A stretch of 64,000 bases of DNA from assembly GCA_947179485.1 (NCBI GenBank), contig OX359245.1, positions 34,955,067 through 35,019,066 on the forward strand. The letters are read 5' to 3'. This document shows, in pieces, positions 47,360 through 58,892 of this stretch. Under the pieces are notes generated by a model. That model worked only from the letters and a program-made list of their open reading frames with translations, was not told the origin of the DNA and ran no database searches. This DNA is from Allacma fusca (taxonomy: Eukaryota; Arthropoda; Collembola; Symphypleona; Sminthuridae). The stretch's first letter is position 1. Every line of letters starts with the position of its first letter. The translations under genes were made by a program, and so were the position numbers.

Positions 47360-47972
47360 TAGTGGTCGGACTAATTCAGTCCAGAACCGAAATTTTTCGA
47401 TTCAATTCGATTCAATTCAATTCGATTCGTAGTTTTTTCGATTCAGTTTACATATTGAACCGAACCGAACGATTCAGTTCACACTGCTGGACTGAATTGA
47501 ATTGTTTACTCTGAATTGCAGTCCAAACGATTAATCATTGCTCAGAACCGGTTAATACTGAAACCTCGTATAGCGTGAAGCGGAATCTCACGTGAAAAAT
47601 ATGCACACTTTCGTCATAACGTTGTGATTGTTGTTTTGGATCATTCGACACAGCTAACAATCAGCAATGTTCTGACATCTCATAATTAATTTAATTCAAC
47701 TTCCAGTAATTTCTGATTATTAATTAAGAAATGGGAATTACATAATAATTTTAATATTAAACTTAATTTTATATTATTATATTATTATTAATTCATGTAT
47801 TTCTAAATGCATGAACAAAACTCATTTACGTGTGGTAGCAGGTACTGCGTGTTTAATTTGTCTTCCCGCAAAAAACAAACGATTTTCAATTCAATTCAAT
47901 TCATGGAGTAAAACCGAATTGAATTGAATTGTTTTTATACTGGACCGAATCACAAAATCGTTCCGACCACTA
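47360..47972. mobile_element. Non-autonomous hAT element 2 (TSD GTTACAGA)
   Basis: 613 bp with 11-bp terminal inverted repeats TAGTGGTCGGA (47360-47370, 47962-47972) and a perfect 8-bp target duplication GTTACAGA (47352-47359, 47973-47980). Both subterminal parts are rich in GAATTGAATT/ATTCAATTC words. No coding capacity. Confidence 0.95.
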
Positions 47973-47980
47973 GTTACAGA

Positions 47981-50900
47981 TGCACTGGATGTACATATGT
48001 TTGAGTAAAATTAATTACCTCAATGGACTTAAGTAATATCACACTTAAGTCCATTGCAGGTACGTTTATGGGCTGTAAAATTTGTATCATTTTTGAAAAA
48101 TGGAATTGAAAAAAGGCGAAACAATTGTAATTGATTTTAATGATTTTGTGTGAGGAAAATATTTTTGTACTCGGGACATTCCCATATCCCGTGGAACATA
48201 TCCCTGACCTCGTAGAAGCTCTATAAGATTTATGTATCTACATTTAACAAAATTTAACAACGAGAAGTCAAGAATTTGATCACTGCAGATTACAATGCAA
48301 CACTAATTAAAAAGTGCATCCACGTGTGGGAACAGATACAATCTCATGTGAATAATTGTCCAGCTTTCAGCACACATGAACGGAAAAAATAATTTCTCCG
48401 AGAGCCCTTCCTGCAAAAACTCCTTCCAGAATCTTTCCGTTTACATGACTCATTCATTTCCATTTTCCAGAGCTGACATATAGGTAGTTTCAGAGGTATA
48501 AAAATTATATAACACATGTGCAACCGAGATGCATTTAATATGTAATACAGTAACCTCTGTATGAGATTATACACCTTGTCTTTAGAGAACCCTCAGTAGA
48601 TTGGGGTACAGTGAGACTGAAGTTCCATATTTTGAAGGTGATTACTTGATTATAACGTCAAAAACTGTCACAAGCAAAAAAAATTGCAGAGGTTACTCAA
48701 AGTTGCTCCAAGGTCCAGTTTTCCGAATGATTTGTTTTTATGCGAGAACCGGTCTTTTAGTTTTTTTAGGCAAACAATATGCATGTCTGCATGTATTATA
48801 CAAATTCAACAATAAAACAGCATTGCACAGTACAACTGGAATCCCGAGAATCAATATTGTAAATGATCCATTATCAATTAAGGGTATGCATATATAGTAG
48901 AGTACTCGGTCCGTAGATAATGTATGACGGCATACGAAATGATTCTTTGGAATCCAGGTCAACCAATTACATCTGTATAAACACATATTTATTGTGTTAA
49001 GTACATGCAATCAAATAGCTCGTCTTACAATACCCCAAAACAGCTCGTTGCTCGTCTTGCGCAAGAAATTACATACAGGTGAAAGAAACAATTACAATTT
49101 TTTACAATGGCTACATAAATCCCTTTCTTCAAAATCTTAAACACTAGGACACGAATATATTTTTTTAAATTTCATTAAAACCTTCATTAGAAAAAAAAAA
49201 GTTCTTAGGAGGATCAAGGTGTCTGTCTAAGCCCTGTTAGCTAAAGAAATGCAGAAATTTTGGGAATAAACGAATGACTTCGAACAGACAATTTTGATAC
49301 GACGAGTGTACGAATTTGTAATTTACTTGAAAACTTGACATAAAAGATTGTCCTGATGCCTGGGGAGCGTCAAAGCCTTAGAAGAACCCTCCTTAGTACA
49401 AATTTTCTAGCAATTCAATACCTTTACCCTTTACAATGAGAAAATATTTTCCGGGATACAAAGATACAGTTTTCGAGTCCTAAGACACCCCAAATTTGGG
49501 GTTTTCAAAAATTTTGAACTGTGTCTGTCATTTCTCGGCATCAAAAAATATTTCTCAGACAGAGCTCTTGTACGCAGCTCAACTGTACTTAATAGCTTAG
49601 ATACCCGAAACATCCGTCATATGTAAAAGGTACTTATACAGTATTATCCACGATATTGTAAATAGTCGAGTTAGGACTGCAATTCCAGAAAATAACACGC
49701 ATATATATTTTCAACCCATATTTTGTTTGACATAATTACTAAACATTTAATGTTGATGTTTAAAGTAAGACACCATTGCTTTTCAAACGATTATAGTGTC
49801 ATGTCCTGCTTTCGGTTTGTGTGCACTTCTAAGGTATGCATGTAGTGCTTGTGTATTTAAACATATGGAATTATTCCTCAAATTCTTCAATAAATTCATT
49901 TCTCTACAGAAATTTGTGTCATCGCTAGGAATTCTGCTAACTATATTAATTTATAGTCGCACAATAATAGCACAAGTAATATCCCTTATTCAGGTCACGT
50001 TTCTTTCAGGGCTGCTTCTTTATTATCCGAAGTACATTGCTAATTATATAGATACCTTTGCATATGTGCTTTTATGATTGTTTAATAAGTAGAACTTAGA
50101 ACAGCCATATTGTACATTATACTTAAAGGTACATAGGTCCAGATAATTTTAAGCCTTCACAAGTAAACTCCGGGCATGCTAACAGTTATAACAGTAGGTA
50201 AAAAATAATTTATGCAAGTATTATTTACTCTTGAAAAAAATGTTTTAAATGACAAATCCTTTGGTCACTTAATGTAATAATTGTAGTTTTGCAGTCGCTA
50301 TAAAAATATGTACTCCAAGTCTCAACTTAAATTGAAAATCCAGAAGGAACGCGTGGCTACAATTAGGGGTCTAAATTAAAATAAATTGCAAACAAGCGAA
50401 TGTCGACTGTAAAATAAAGAATTTTTTCCCTCGAAACAAATTGATAAAACGTGTCCAAATGCATATTTAATGTGACAAGGACGGTTGCAGATGTTAAACG
50501 GTCACATGTACGAGTTCCCACTGGTTTGCAACTACATGATTTTAATGCTAGAGGGACAATTGTGCATATTGTAGAAATATTCCTGTAGCAATATTTCAAA
50601 CACTTTTTAGCTGACCTAATTTGTTTTAGGAGAAACATTTGAAAAGGAATGATCAGGAGTACATTCTATGAATGACAATAAAGCTCCTTATTAATCAGCA
50701 TTACCCGAACATTTTAGAACCTATTAAAGTTAGGAGGGGTCAATTAAGGTCGGTAGGCCCCGCGAGTAGCTTCCTACGTTATTTGTTTTAATAATACATC
50801 CACTTACAAAATACGTAAATAAATGGTACTGAAATCGGTTAAAAATTAGTAATAAATGCGGAACAGTTAATACAAGTCAAATACAGATATGCTTATATAT

Positions 50901-51054
50901 ATCTCCTAGGGAGTTTATGAGACTTCAGAATGTACAAACTTTCCGAACTGGAAACTTGTAAAAGCTAATCCAGCTCAAGAAAATTAAATACAACCTAAAG
51001 CTAACATCCGAACTCTGTCAATCTGCACTGCCGAAGTTGGCTTTTCATTTGAAA
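47981..51054. other. Intergenic, no gene seen
   Basis: AT-rich sequence. The short open frames (such as 50363-50638 on the minus strand) match no family known to me and lack splice partners. Confidence 0.5.
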
Positions 51055-52373
51055 ATGCTAAGCAAAAGATTTCATCAATTTATAAAAACAGCATTAAAAA
51101 TAACATCCGTTTTAAATTGTAGCCCATTTGAGTTTCACTATACAAATGATGTCCTCAAACTAAAACCCAAGGCGAGCCTGGACTTTTTGATGTTCTTGGG
51201 GCAAATTGTGACGCTTTATTTTTACTTGTTCCATTACATTCTTCAATTATTTCTTTCTAGCGAACATTTTGGAAGGAATTTAGATGACGCCAGCGTTCAC
51301 GTATTTTATCTTCTTTGTTGGATCGGGTTTGCTTCTTACAAGAAGAATTTACTCAAGAATGACCACAGTATCACTTGGCTGTACAATCAAATAGTTAGAG
51401 TTAACAGTAAGATTTTCAAAAAAATTATCTCTCATAATTTTATCTATGAATTCCTAAGAAACATTTTGTAAAAGCTGGATTTTTGTACTCATACAATCAG
51501 AATCTCACGGGATCGAACGATCTAGATCCACACTCATTGAGCAAGCCATGATGTCTTGGTTGCCGAGTCAATTGAACTGCATCCTTGGGACAATGATGAT
51601 GTTCATGCAAGGTTCCAGTAAGAACCAGTATTTATACTGTTACTTTAGGGGGTCCCCCGGAAATATTATCTTTGGTCTCTGCTTTTGCTGTGAGTTTCTC
51701 AATATTCTTGCCGCAGCTGGTTCAGCCATCATAGAATTTTATCTCCATGCGTTTGCTATTCGAAGTTTCAACTTTTGGGCAAATAAATTGTAATTAATTA
51801 CCATAGTCTTCAAAACAATTATTCCAAGGCAATGTTTCCTATACTGAATCTATTCATTTATTTTTAATGAATGCCTTCAATTGTTTTAGAACAAGCCCAC
51901 CCAAAAACTATCAAGATGCTCGTACCATCCTACAACAATATAATGAACTTCGGATCTTACTCAGTCAATTCACAAACTGTTTCGGGAGCAACATCGAACT
52001 CATGAAATCCACCTTTACGCTCTGCTCCGTCATTCTTAATTTTGCTTTGATCCGGTGGATAAACCAGTTCAGCATTGCCACTCTAATATTTGTTATTACC
52101 TGTAATTTTATTGTTCATACGAATCCTCCAGTGCTCTACAGTCATGGCTATCTGGTCAATGAGAGGTATTACATTATTGAGAAAAATCTTCGCTATTTCA
52201 TGAAAGGGACCAAGTCCATGGGGAAGAATAAATATCTGGAGAAGACCATTACCTCGATGAAACCCCTTGAGATCCGGGTTGCTAACATGTATTTCCTGGA
52301 CAAGGGAATGGTAACTCTGTTCTTCCACATTGTAATTAGTTATACGGTCTCCCTACTTGTTTTGTTTCCGTAA
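51055..52373 (+). CDS. Gustatory-receptor-like seven-transmembrane protein
   Basis: Three exons (51055-51406, 51501-51789, 51890-52373) join in frame to 374 residues, the usual size of insect gustatory receptors. Hydrophobic segments are seen at about residues 41-68 and 79-95 (exon 1), two in exon 2 (including IIFGLCFCCEFLNILAAAG), and in exon 3 two adjacent ones (FTLCSVILNFALI, ATLIFVITCNFIV) and a last one at the C terminus. The protein ends ISYTVSLLVLFP, which may be a degenerate form of the GR signature TYhhhhhQF; the glutamine is missing. Gustatory receptors are ligand-gated cation channels in the membrane of chemosensory neurons. The start at 51055 is the first in-frame ATG. A poly(A) signal follows at 52431. 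Assignment to the GR/OR superfamily rests on length, topology, exon structure and the weak C-terminal motif, so it is tentative. Confidence 0.58.
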
Positions 52374-52430
52374 ATGCGAAATCATGCAATAATTGTCTAA
52401 TCATTTTAATCAAGCGATGACGTCTAAGTA

Positions 52431-52436
52431 AATAAA
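52431..52436 (+). promoter_or_regulatory. Candidate poly(A) signal of the receptor gene
   Basis: AATAAA 58 bp after the stop codon at 52373. Confidence 0.5.
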
Positions 52437-52604
52437 TATAATTAAGATATGTTTACTAATCATTATTGCGGAAGGTAGCAATCATTAACCAAATATGAAA
52501 TTATTGTGAGGGAAATGTAACGTTATAAATTACAATACCAAAGGAATATTTAGAGCTTCGATCCCATATTTCCTCAATAAGGGTAGAATCCTCTTCGGCT
52601 AATG

Positions 52605-54386
52605 CAGTGCTCGGACTGGGTACGGGTAATACTCACGTAAGTGGGTATAGATACTGGTATGGGTACTTCCCGGGTACAGAAGTTGAGTACTCGCAAGTAC
52701 GCGGGTACTACCCGGGTACTCTGGATTTTAGAAAATGAAGTGGGTACAGGTATGGGTACGGGTATGGGTACGCACTCCATCACAATCGAGTAGTACCCAA
52801 TAGATAGATACGGGTATCACAATGTCAGATACCTGTACCCGTGGGCGCTGTACCCGAGTATTTTTGGGTACTTCAAGGATTCCTGCTGGGATAGATTACT
52901 ATGGCTAACAATAAGACCTGCCAACCGTGGAGTTGGTTGTTTCTTTGTATACAGATTCTTGCGTTAGTGACAGAGCCATAGTGGCTTAGTTTCATTTATG
53001 ATTGCAATCTAACGCTTCCAATGATTCCTCTCAGATCGATCAGCTCTAATAAAAAACAGATAGTCAGAATGCCTGTTTATCGACTGAAACAATGAAGCTC
53101 AACAAAGAATAATTTCAGGTCCAGATGCCCCAGAAGGGGCAGGGTCGGTGAAGCTAATTAAGTTTAATTAGTTTCATTGGAAGCGTGACATAAAAATTAT
53201 TTATAGACGTATTACGACATAAGTTTGGAATAAATACACGTACATTTATTAGGTTCGAGTCAGATCAGTTATTTAATGGAACAAGTATCCAGGTTTACTC
53301 AGTTGAAAACGCCGCAATTTGAGCATTTTCAATCCTGGGAATTTATGACACGTTGAATATTTATTGCAGTGAATATTAATAAATTTTGGAATGGAAAACA
53401 TCATTACCTGCAGACAATATTTGTATTTCAGTCCCTTTAATAATTATTATTGTTGATAATTTTGATTTTAAAAGAGATGGTCTAAACTTGGCTTTCAAAA
53501 CTTTCATGGGGCTGCATTTGAGTAATTTCGCTTGCATTTGTCAAAAATTTCCGTCTCAGGCTCATGTAAGATGGTGTTAGATGTAAGATAGTTTATGAAT
53601 GTTTGTTTTATAAAGCTGTCATAAAGAATAAATATTAAATCTTACCTCCCACATTTACTCCCTAAACCATAATATTTGGCTTGGAAAAATGATGATTAAC
53701 TCGTGAAATTAATCCGTGAAACATTTTCTGTACGCAGTTTTCAAATATATTGTTTTATAAATACGTTACATCGTTGATAGACAAACTGGCATGATCAGGA
53801 AATTCTACTTTCCCATTATACTTTACTCACCTTCCGTCCTATTTGTATGATAATGCCAACACTTTTAACGTCGGACTTGTGTTACAAGATTTTTGAGAAA
53901 AATATCATTTTGGCGTCGTAGCATTTGAATTTCATCAATGCTTATTAAAAATAAATCATAAATAAACTTAAATAATTTTTTTAACAATTTGAAATACGTT
54001 ACCCTTAACGCCTAGGGAAAATTCCCAAAATCCTGGACATTCTTAATGAAAGTCGAAAAATGAACAAATTAAACAGTTTCAGATGAACACGCAAATGTCT
54101 TCCGGCATTTTCAAATGACCAAACTTCCAGTACCCGAGTAATACCCGGTTACAAACAATAGGTACTCGGGTACAGGTACAAGTTTTCGGTACATTACGGG
54201 TACCGGTAAATTGTGGGCACAGGTACTACTACATTGTAGTTTCAAGTACGGGTGCGGGTACTGAAATAATTTACCCGGGTACTCGGGAACGGGTACCGGT
54301 ATAGGTACAACATTTTGTAGTACCGGATATTATTGGGTACGGGTATGGGTACGGGTACACGGTTTCTGAACCCAGTCCGAGCACTG
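52605..54386. mobile_element. Non-autonomous hAT element 3 (TSD GGCTAATG/A)
   Basis: 1,782 bp with 17-bp terminal inverted repeats CAGTGCTCGGACTGGGT at both ends and an 8-bp target duplication, GGCTAATG at the left (52597-52604) and GGCTAATA at the right (54387-54394), 7 of 8 matching. Both subterminal regions (about 52616-52870 and 54120-54360) are arrays of GGGTACGGGTATG-like words in opposite orientation. The interior (52.9-54.1 kb) has no transposase and only a 64-codon open frame. Confidence 0.93.
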
Positions 54387-54394
54387 GGCTAATA

Positions 54395-55889
54395 TAATGG
54401 TATTTGTATTTCGGGTTGTAGTTGCAGTACCGTCTCTTGTAATAGCCACGATTGTAGTATGGGAGCCCAAAGCTTAATTTAAAAACAGGCTACTATTACA
54501 GAAATGTTTTTAACATTTAACCTGTAAGTACTCCTCGTGACTATCTAAGTTGCAATTTAAATTATTAGGTTAAAAACAAGTAAATGACACAATAATCACT
54601 AAAAATACCTTATTAGTATAACCATTAAAAACTTACTCTGAAATTGGGCTTCGCAATAAATAGCTATCAGTAGATAAATTAAAAGGATGGCTTGAATTTT
54701 GTTAATTTCACAATGGAAATATCCAATAATTATTGTAAGTTCCGGACAGGTTTAGTAAGAAATTGTTATAGTATTATCCAATAATAGTAACCTTATCTAA
54801 TTGAATGGATTATTTCCTGCATCCACGTTTCCCCAGTTTACTCGCAATCAGTTGAGACTTTTTAGGAACGTTTCTAAAAAATAATGCTATAAACATACGT
54901 AAATATACATAAAATATACATATGTATTCCAATCACTGTTTATGTTGACATGCGCGAGTAGGACGCAGAGACGCTTGCAAAGTGTCTCAAAACATTGAGC
55001 ATCCTTTCACTTTTGCATCTCCGCGTTAAAACGTTACCTTGCGGTCTCAGCTTCATTTTTATTCGTGCTGATTGCGAGTAACGCGTCCTCAAAGTGATCG
55101 TTCCTATTGAAGACTTGGTGTTTCAGTGCTGCTTTCGAAACGTTTAGTTGACCTGCTAATCGATTGGAGTTTAGAAATGTGACCACTCTGAATCTCTTCC
55201 TCCTGAAGTCACCAAATAGTTAATTGTAAGTTTTAATTCTTTATCTTCAAATTTTATCACCTTTTTCAGGAAACCGAAGTTCTTCGAGTAAAGGCTGTTT
55301 TTCAGACTGTAATTTGGTTTTCACCGATGGTTTTTTTTAGAAGTTGTCCGTTCTTCCTCTCAGTTCGTTTTGACTGGAATTAGGGTCCCATCCTTAACGT
55401 CAATTTTGTATTTAGTTGCTTTATGTATTCATATCACAATTATTGCAATAATTACTTTTCCAGATACACCCGCATTCGGGCAGCATATGTTGAAAGGAAC
55501 AAGTCTCATTTACAGGTGGAACACTGATCTAGAAAAGAATTGCTACACAGGCACCTTTTGGTTCATCGAAATTGTAATTCTTCGTGGAACTAATTTAGGT
55601 CAGTAGCGTGGTTTTGATAGAAATTGGTAAGTACAGTATAAATAGTAGTTTAATAATAATAATATTTGTGCATAATAATATTATAGCATTTTCTGCATGC
55701 ACATTTTTCAGGTCTTTATTATCCAGAGGTAAACGTATATTTGGAAACGTTTCTAATCAATATTTATTTATTTCTACCAGAACTCCAAATGTGACTAAAA
55801 TAATTCCTTGGTGGAGAGACAGTCAAGCATTTTGTTGTTTTTACAGATAATAATATATAATATCTGTACTCCTCTAAAATTTGAGTGTC
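54395..55889. other. Intergenic with repeat L copy A
   Basis: No convincing gene. Contains the first copy of a diverged repeat (54944-55090) and low-complexity open frames (55370-55850) without family similarity. Confidence 0.45.
54944..55090 (+). repeat. Diverged repeat L, copy A
   Basis: Shares with 58959-59100 the start TGTTGACATGCxCGAGTAGGA, then ACGCTTxCAAAGTGTCTC and ACATTGAG, CTTTCACTTTTG, TCTCCGCGTT and GTTACCTTGC. The words ACGTTTAGTTGACCTG (55139 and 59159) extend the similarity further. Shorter relatives lie at 62948 and 63716. Confidence 0.7.
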
Positions 55890-56344
55890 CTGGGGCCTAT
55901 TTCACCAAGCACTCTGCACTCCTCAATTTTCACTTTTCATTTGGTTTTGAAAAGTTTTTGTTCCACCATTTCACTTTGCATTTGTAAATTGCAAAATGCA
56001 AAGTAGTAACTTTTCAAATCGGATTTTGCAATTTACGTTTCACAATACTCCCGGGAAAATGCAAAAGTGCAGAGTTTTGCAAATTTTCATGAAATAAATG
56101 CAAAGGGTCTCCACCTTTTGCACTTGATACATGTAGCAATAAATACATTCATTTCTCAACTTACCCGGATACACATAAAATCTTAATATAAACTCCAACT
56201 AAGTTGATTTTGTGCCCCGAAATTGCGTCATAACAATAAGGTACGTATCATACTAGCATTTTTTAATATTGTCTATAACAGTAACAATTTATCTGGATAA
56301 TATACATATTTCCATAATTTTTTAAATGTTTTAGACAAATCAAA

Positions 56345-57514
56345 ATGAATTTGCTGTTTGACAGCAGTGACGAAGAAGATGATGACACTGCGTATACCCT
56401 CAGAGTTTACCGAACCCGCATTAACTTTACCATCGGACACACTTTATTTTTCAAAGAAAAGTTCCGAATGAGATCCTCCGAAGTAGAACATATCCTAGAA
56501 AGAGTAGGGCCGTTTTTGAAGCACAAAACAAACATGAATAGTGCAATGTCTCCAGAGCAGCAGTTACTAATAGCTTTGCACTGGCTGGGTAATGGCGGAC
56601 AGTATCATGGTGTTGCGGACATGCATGGTGTCAGCAAATCAACTGTTTGTCGTGCTGTCAAAAAAGTTACGGATGTTGTTGTGGAACATTTATTTCAAGA
56701 TACTGTGAAGTTTCCAACTGACTGTGATGATCTCGCCATGGAATTTGTTCGGTTAGGAGGATTTCCATATGTTTGTGCGTGTGTGGATGGCACCCTGATA
56801 AACATTGACGCTCCCACAGAAAATGAAGAGCAATTCGTTGATCGCCATGGGAATCATTCTCTAAACGTCTTGATGATGTGCGGACCGGACCGAAGATTTT
56901 ATTGCGTCAATGCGAATTGGCCTGGGGCCACACATGATGCTCGTGTCTTACGAAACACATTTATTTGCCAAAATTTTGAAAATGGGTGGAGACCATTCCC
57001 TAATGCGGTAGTTTTGGGTACAATTTTTCATCGTAGTTTCTCAGTACTGATATTCAACGATATAAATAGATATTAAATGATTTTAAAGTTGGAGTATATA
57101 GAGTTGAATGACAAGTAATGAAATATATAAATAACTGAATATAAAAATTTATATTATTGGCTTTAAGGAGATTCTGGCTATGGTGCAAGTAACTGGCTGA
57201 TCCCCCCAATTCTTGAGAACCCAAACAGCGAAGATGAGCGTCGATTCAACCGCAGTCACAAACGCACAAGAAGAATTATTGAGTGCGCTTATGGTGTTTT
57301 AAAGGAAAGATTTCCGTGCATGAATCATTTGCGTTTACGTCCTGTCAGAGCTGCAAAAGTAATTACTACCTGCGCGACATTTCATAATATTGCTTCAATG
57401 GACGACTTTACCTTCGACAATATGGCAGACGAGGAAACTGAACGAGTAGCTGTGGTAGCTGTAGAACCTAATAACAGAGTACGGACTAATCAATTGTTGA
57501 ATTATTTTCGTTGA
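56345..57514 (+). CDS. Harbinger 2 transposase (HARBI1-like DDE nuclease), intact
   Basis: Exons 56345-57017 and 57168-57514 join (phase 1) to 339 residues with no stop or frameshift. After an acidic N terminus (DSSDEEDDD) comes a helix-turn-helix region with GVSKSTVCRAV, then the DDE nuclease: CVDGTLINI (first Asp), VVLGDSGYG (second Asp, spanning the splice junction) and IIECAYGVLKERF (catalytic Glu), followed by ATFHNIA. The length is normal for HARBI1-type transposases (about 340-400). It cuts and rejoins DNA at the element's inverted repeats in the nucleus and usually needs the Myb/SANT partner encoded at 57720-58628. Reading the intron through would put the frame out, so splicing is required. 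It may still be active. Confidence 0.94.
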
Positions 57515-57719
57515 TAATGACAAAAAAATTAATCTTGTGTAAAAATTACTAGACTGGTTCAAGTGAAATATTTAAATATATAAAATATGTATTTAAGGAT
57601 AAGTTTCGATATCACATTTTTTAAATAATATTATCTTATTACATTGCTGTCAAAAACATACATATGTACAGAAAATTTATTTTGTCTAAAAAAGGAAATT
57701 TATCATTGTAAAAAACAAA

Positions 57720-58628
57720 TTATTGTTCAATGTTAATTACTACAACATGTTTCGGTGAGGATTCTTGGATTTCGCCTGTAAATTCACCATGAGGTAGCCC
57801 GAGGTCTCTTTCCAATGAGTAACATTTAAGTTTCTTGTAGTAAACCTCGAGCTCTAAAAGTTTGACTTGAAGCTCACGTTTTCGCTTTAACAAATCCCCA
57901 CGAGAATTTTTACAAAATTGTTTACGACCAAGAGAATTATTTTTAACTGCACAGAAACTAACGGCACTAACGGAAGTTGACGGCACGGGAACGGCTTCGT
58001 CTACAAATTCCTCACTTTCACTAGTTTTTTTTCATGGTGTCTTGTAATTGGTGAAGGAACTCCAGTTTGAGGAATATTTATTCCCTCAACGGTGGGAGAG
58101 TCTTTCCCAATAATGTCAAGAATAAGATTGTCTACAGCAGTTAAACAAACTGTGGTTCCACCTCCTTCGCCAGTCTTGCGGGCTTTATCTCTCTTCTCCT
58201 ACGAATTTCATACAAATAATTATACGATAACTTAATCTATGAATGAATACCTAATTATTATATTGTTTTGCAAAAAAAAGTAATCACTGTGGTATCATAC
58301 CAATGTCCGACTCTTCCACACGCCGTACATTTTGTCCCGTAAAAATTTCCAATCCCGGTTACCATTGCAAATTCCAATTGACTGAGATTTCAACAGTACT
58401 TCATTCCAAGCTTTCTCCTTATTTTGGTTTTCCATGTCACTGGAAAACTTGCCGAACAAAACTTCCTTTTGTTCACGAATCATTGTAAGTATTGTAAGTT
58501 TGTGGGTGTCATTTTCAGCTCGTTTCCCTAGTATAATTGAATAAACACATTCAGAAAAGCAAAACTAATTTTAAATCCGCGAAATAAAAAATAGTAAACT
58601 AAAATAGTTTAAAATACTCACCAACCAT
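57720..58628 (-). pseudogene. Harbinger 2 Myb/SANT-like accessory protein, A8 frameshift
   Basis: Minus strand. A tiny first exon is possible (58628-58622, ATG plus four bases); otherwise the start is the ATG at 58483. Exon 58527-58301 encodes a zeste-type Myb/SANT domain: LFGKFSSDMENQNKEKAW, then RDWKFLRDKMYGVWKSRTL. The third exon begins at 58198 and runs in frame to a run of eight A (plus-strand T run 58025-58032). There the frame shifts: with one more A it would continue as TSESEEFVDE and on to the stop at 57720. The C-terminal part after the run is a lysine-rich helix (LLKRKRELQVKLLELEVYY), a likely coiled coil for contact with the transposase. The shift may be a true mutation, an assembly error in a homopolymer, or bypassed by slippage. 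Confidence 0.72.
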
Positions 58629-58892
58629 GATCCAGGATAAAAAGAATTGTGAAAACGAGATCTTGTGGGACTTTGTGAGGCAATATGATATGATCTTAAA
58701 TATTTCATTTGGCGCTCACCATTGTGTGCTTAAACTCTATGGTTACCGTTTGACAATTTGCACTCCTCACTTTAAATGCAAAAAGTAGGAGTTTGCTTTG
58801 AGACTTGCTCCGCACTTTTCACTTTGCGTTAATCGCAAAGTGAAAAATGAAAAATGAAAAGCGCAGAGTTGAATTGGTGAAATAGGCCCCTG

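Larger units (their letters stand above)
55893..58889 (+). mobile_element. PIF/Harbinger transposon 2 (TSD CTG)
   Basis: 2,997 bp with perfect 16-bp terminal inverted repeats GGGCCTATTTCACCAA and the 3-bp target duplication CTG (55890-55892, 58890-58892). It carries an intact two-exon DDE transposase (plus strand) and a Myb/SANT-type DNA-binding protein (minus strand) with one frameshift. Subterminal regions contain repeated TTTGCA/TGCAAA and TTTTCACTTT words. The TIR, target site and accessory protein differ from element 1, so the two belong to different Harbinger lineages. Confidence 0.96.

Noticed and set aside
47119..47514. 131-codon open frame
   Set aside because: Runs across the border of hAT element 2 into its GAATT repeats; no protein family and no splice support.
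53240..53275. tRNA-like GGTTCGAGTC string
   Set aside because: No acceptor, anticodon or T-stem pairing around it; no tRNA can be folded.
53386..53580. Possible gene inside hAT element 3
   Set aside because: Only 64 codons, no transposase motif or known domain.
55370..55850. Two consecutive ~80-codon open frames
   Set aside because: Low-complexity composition, no family resemblance and no convincing splice sites.
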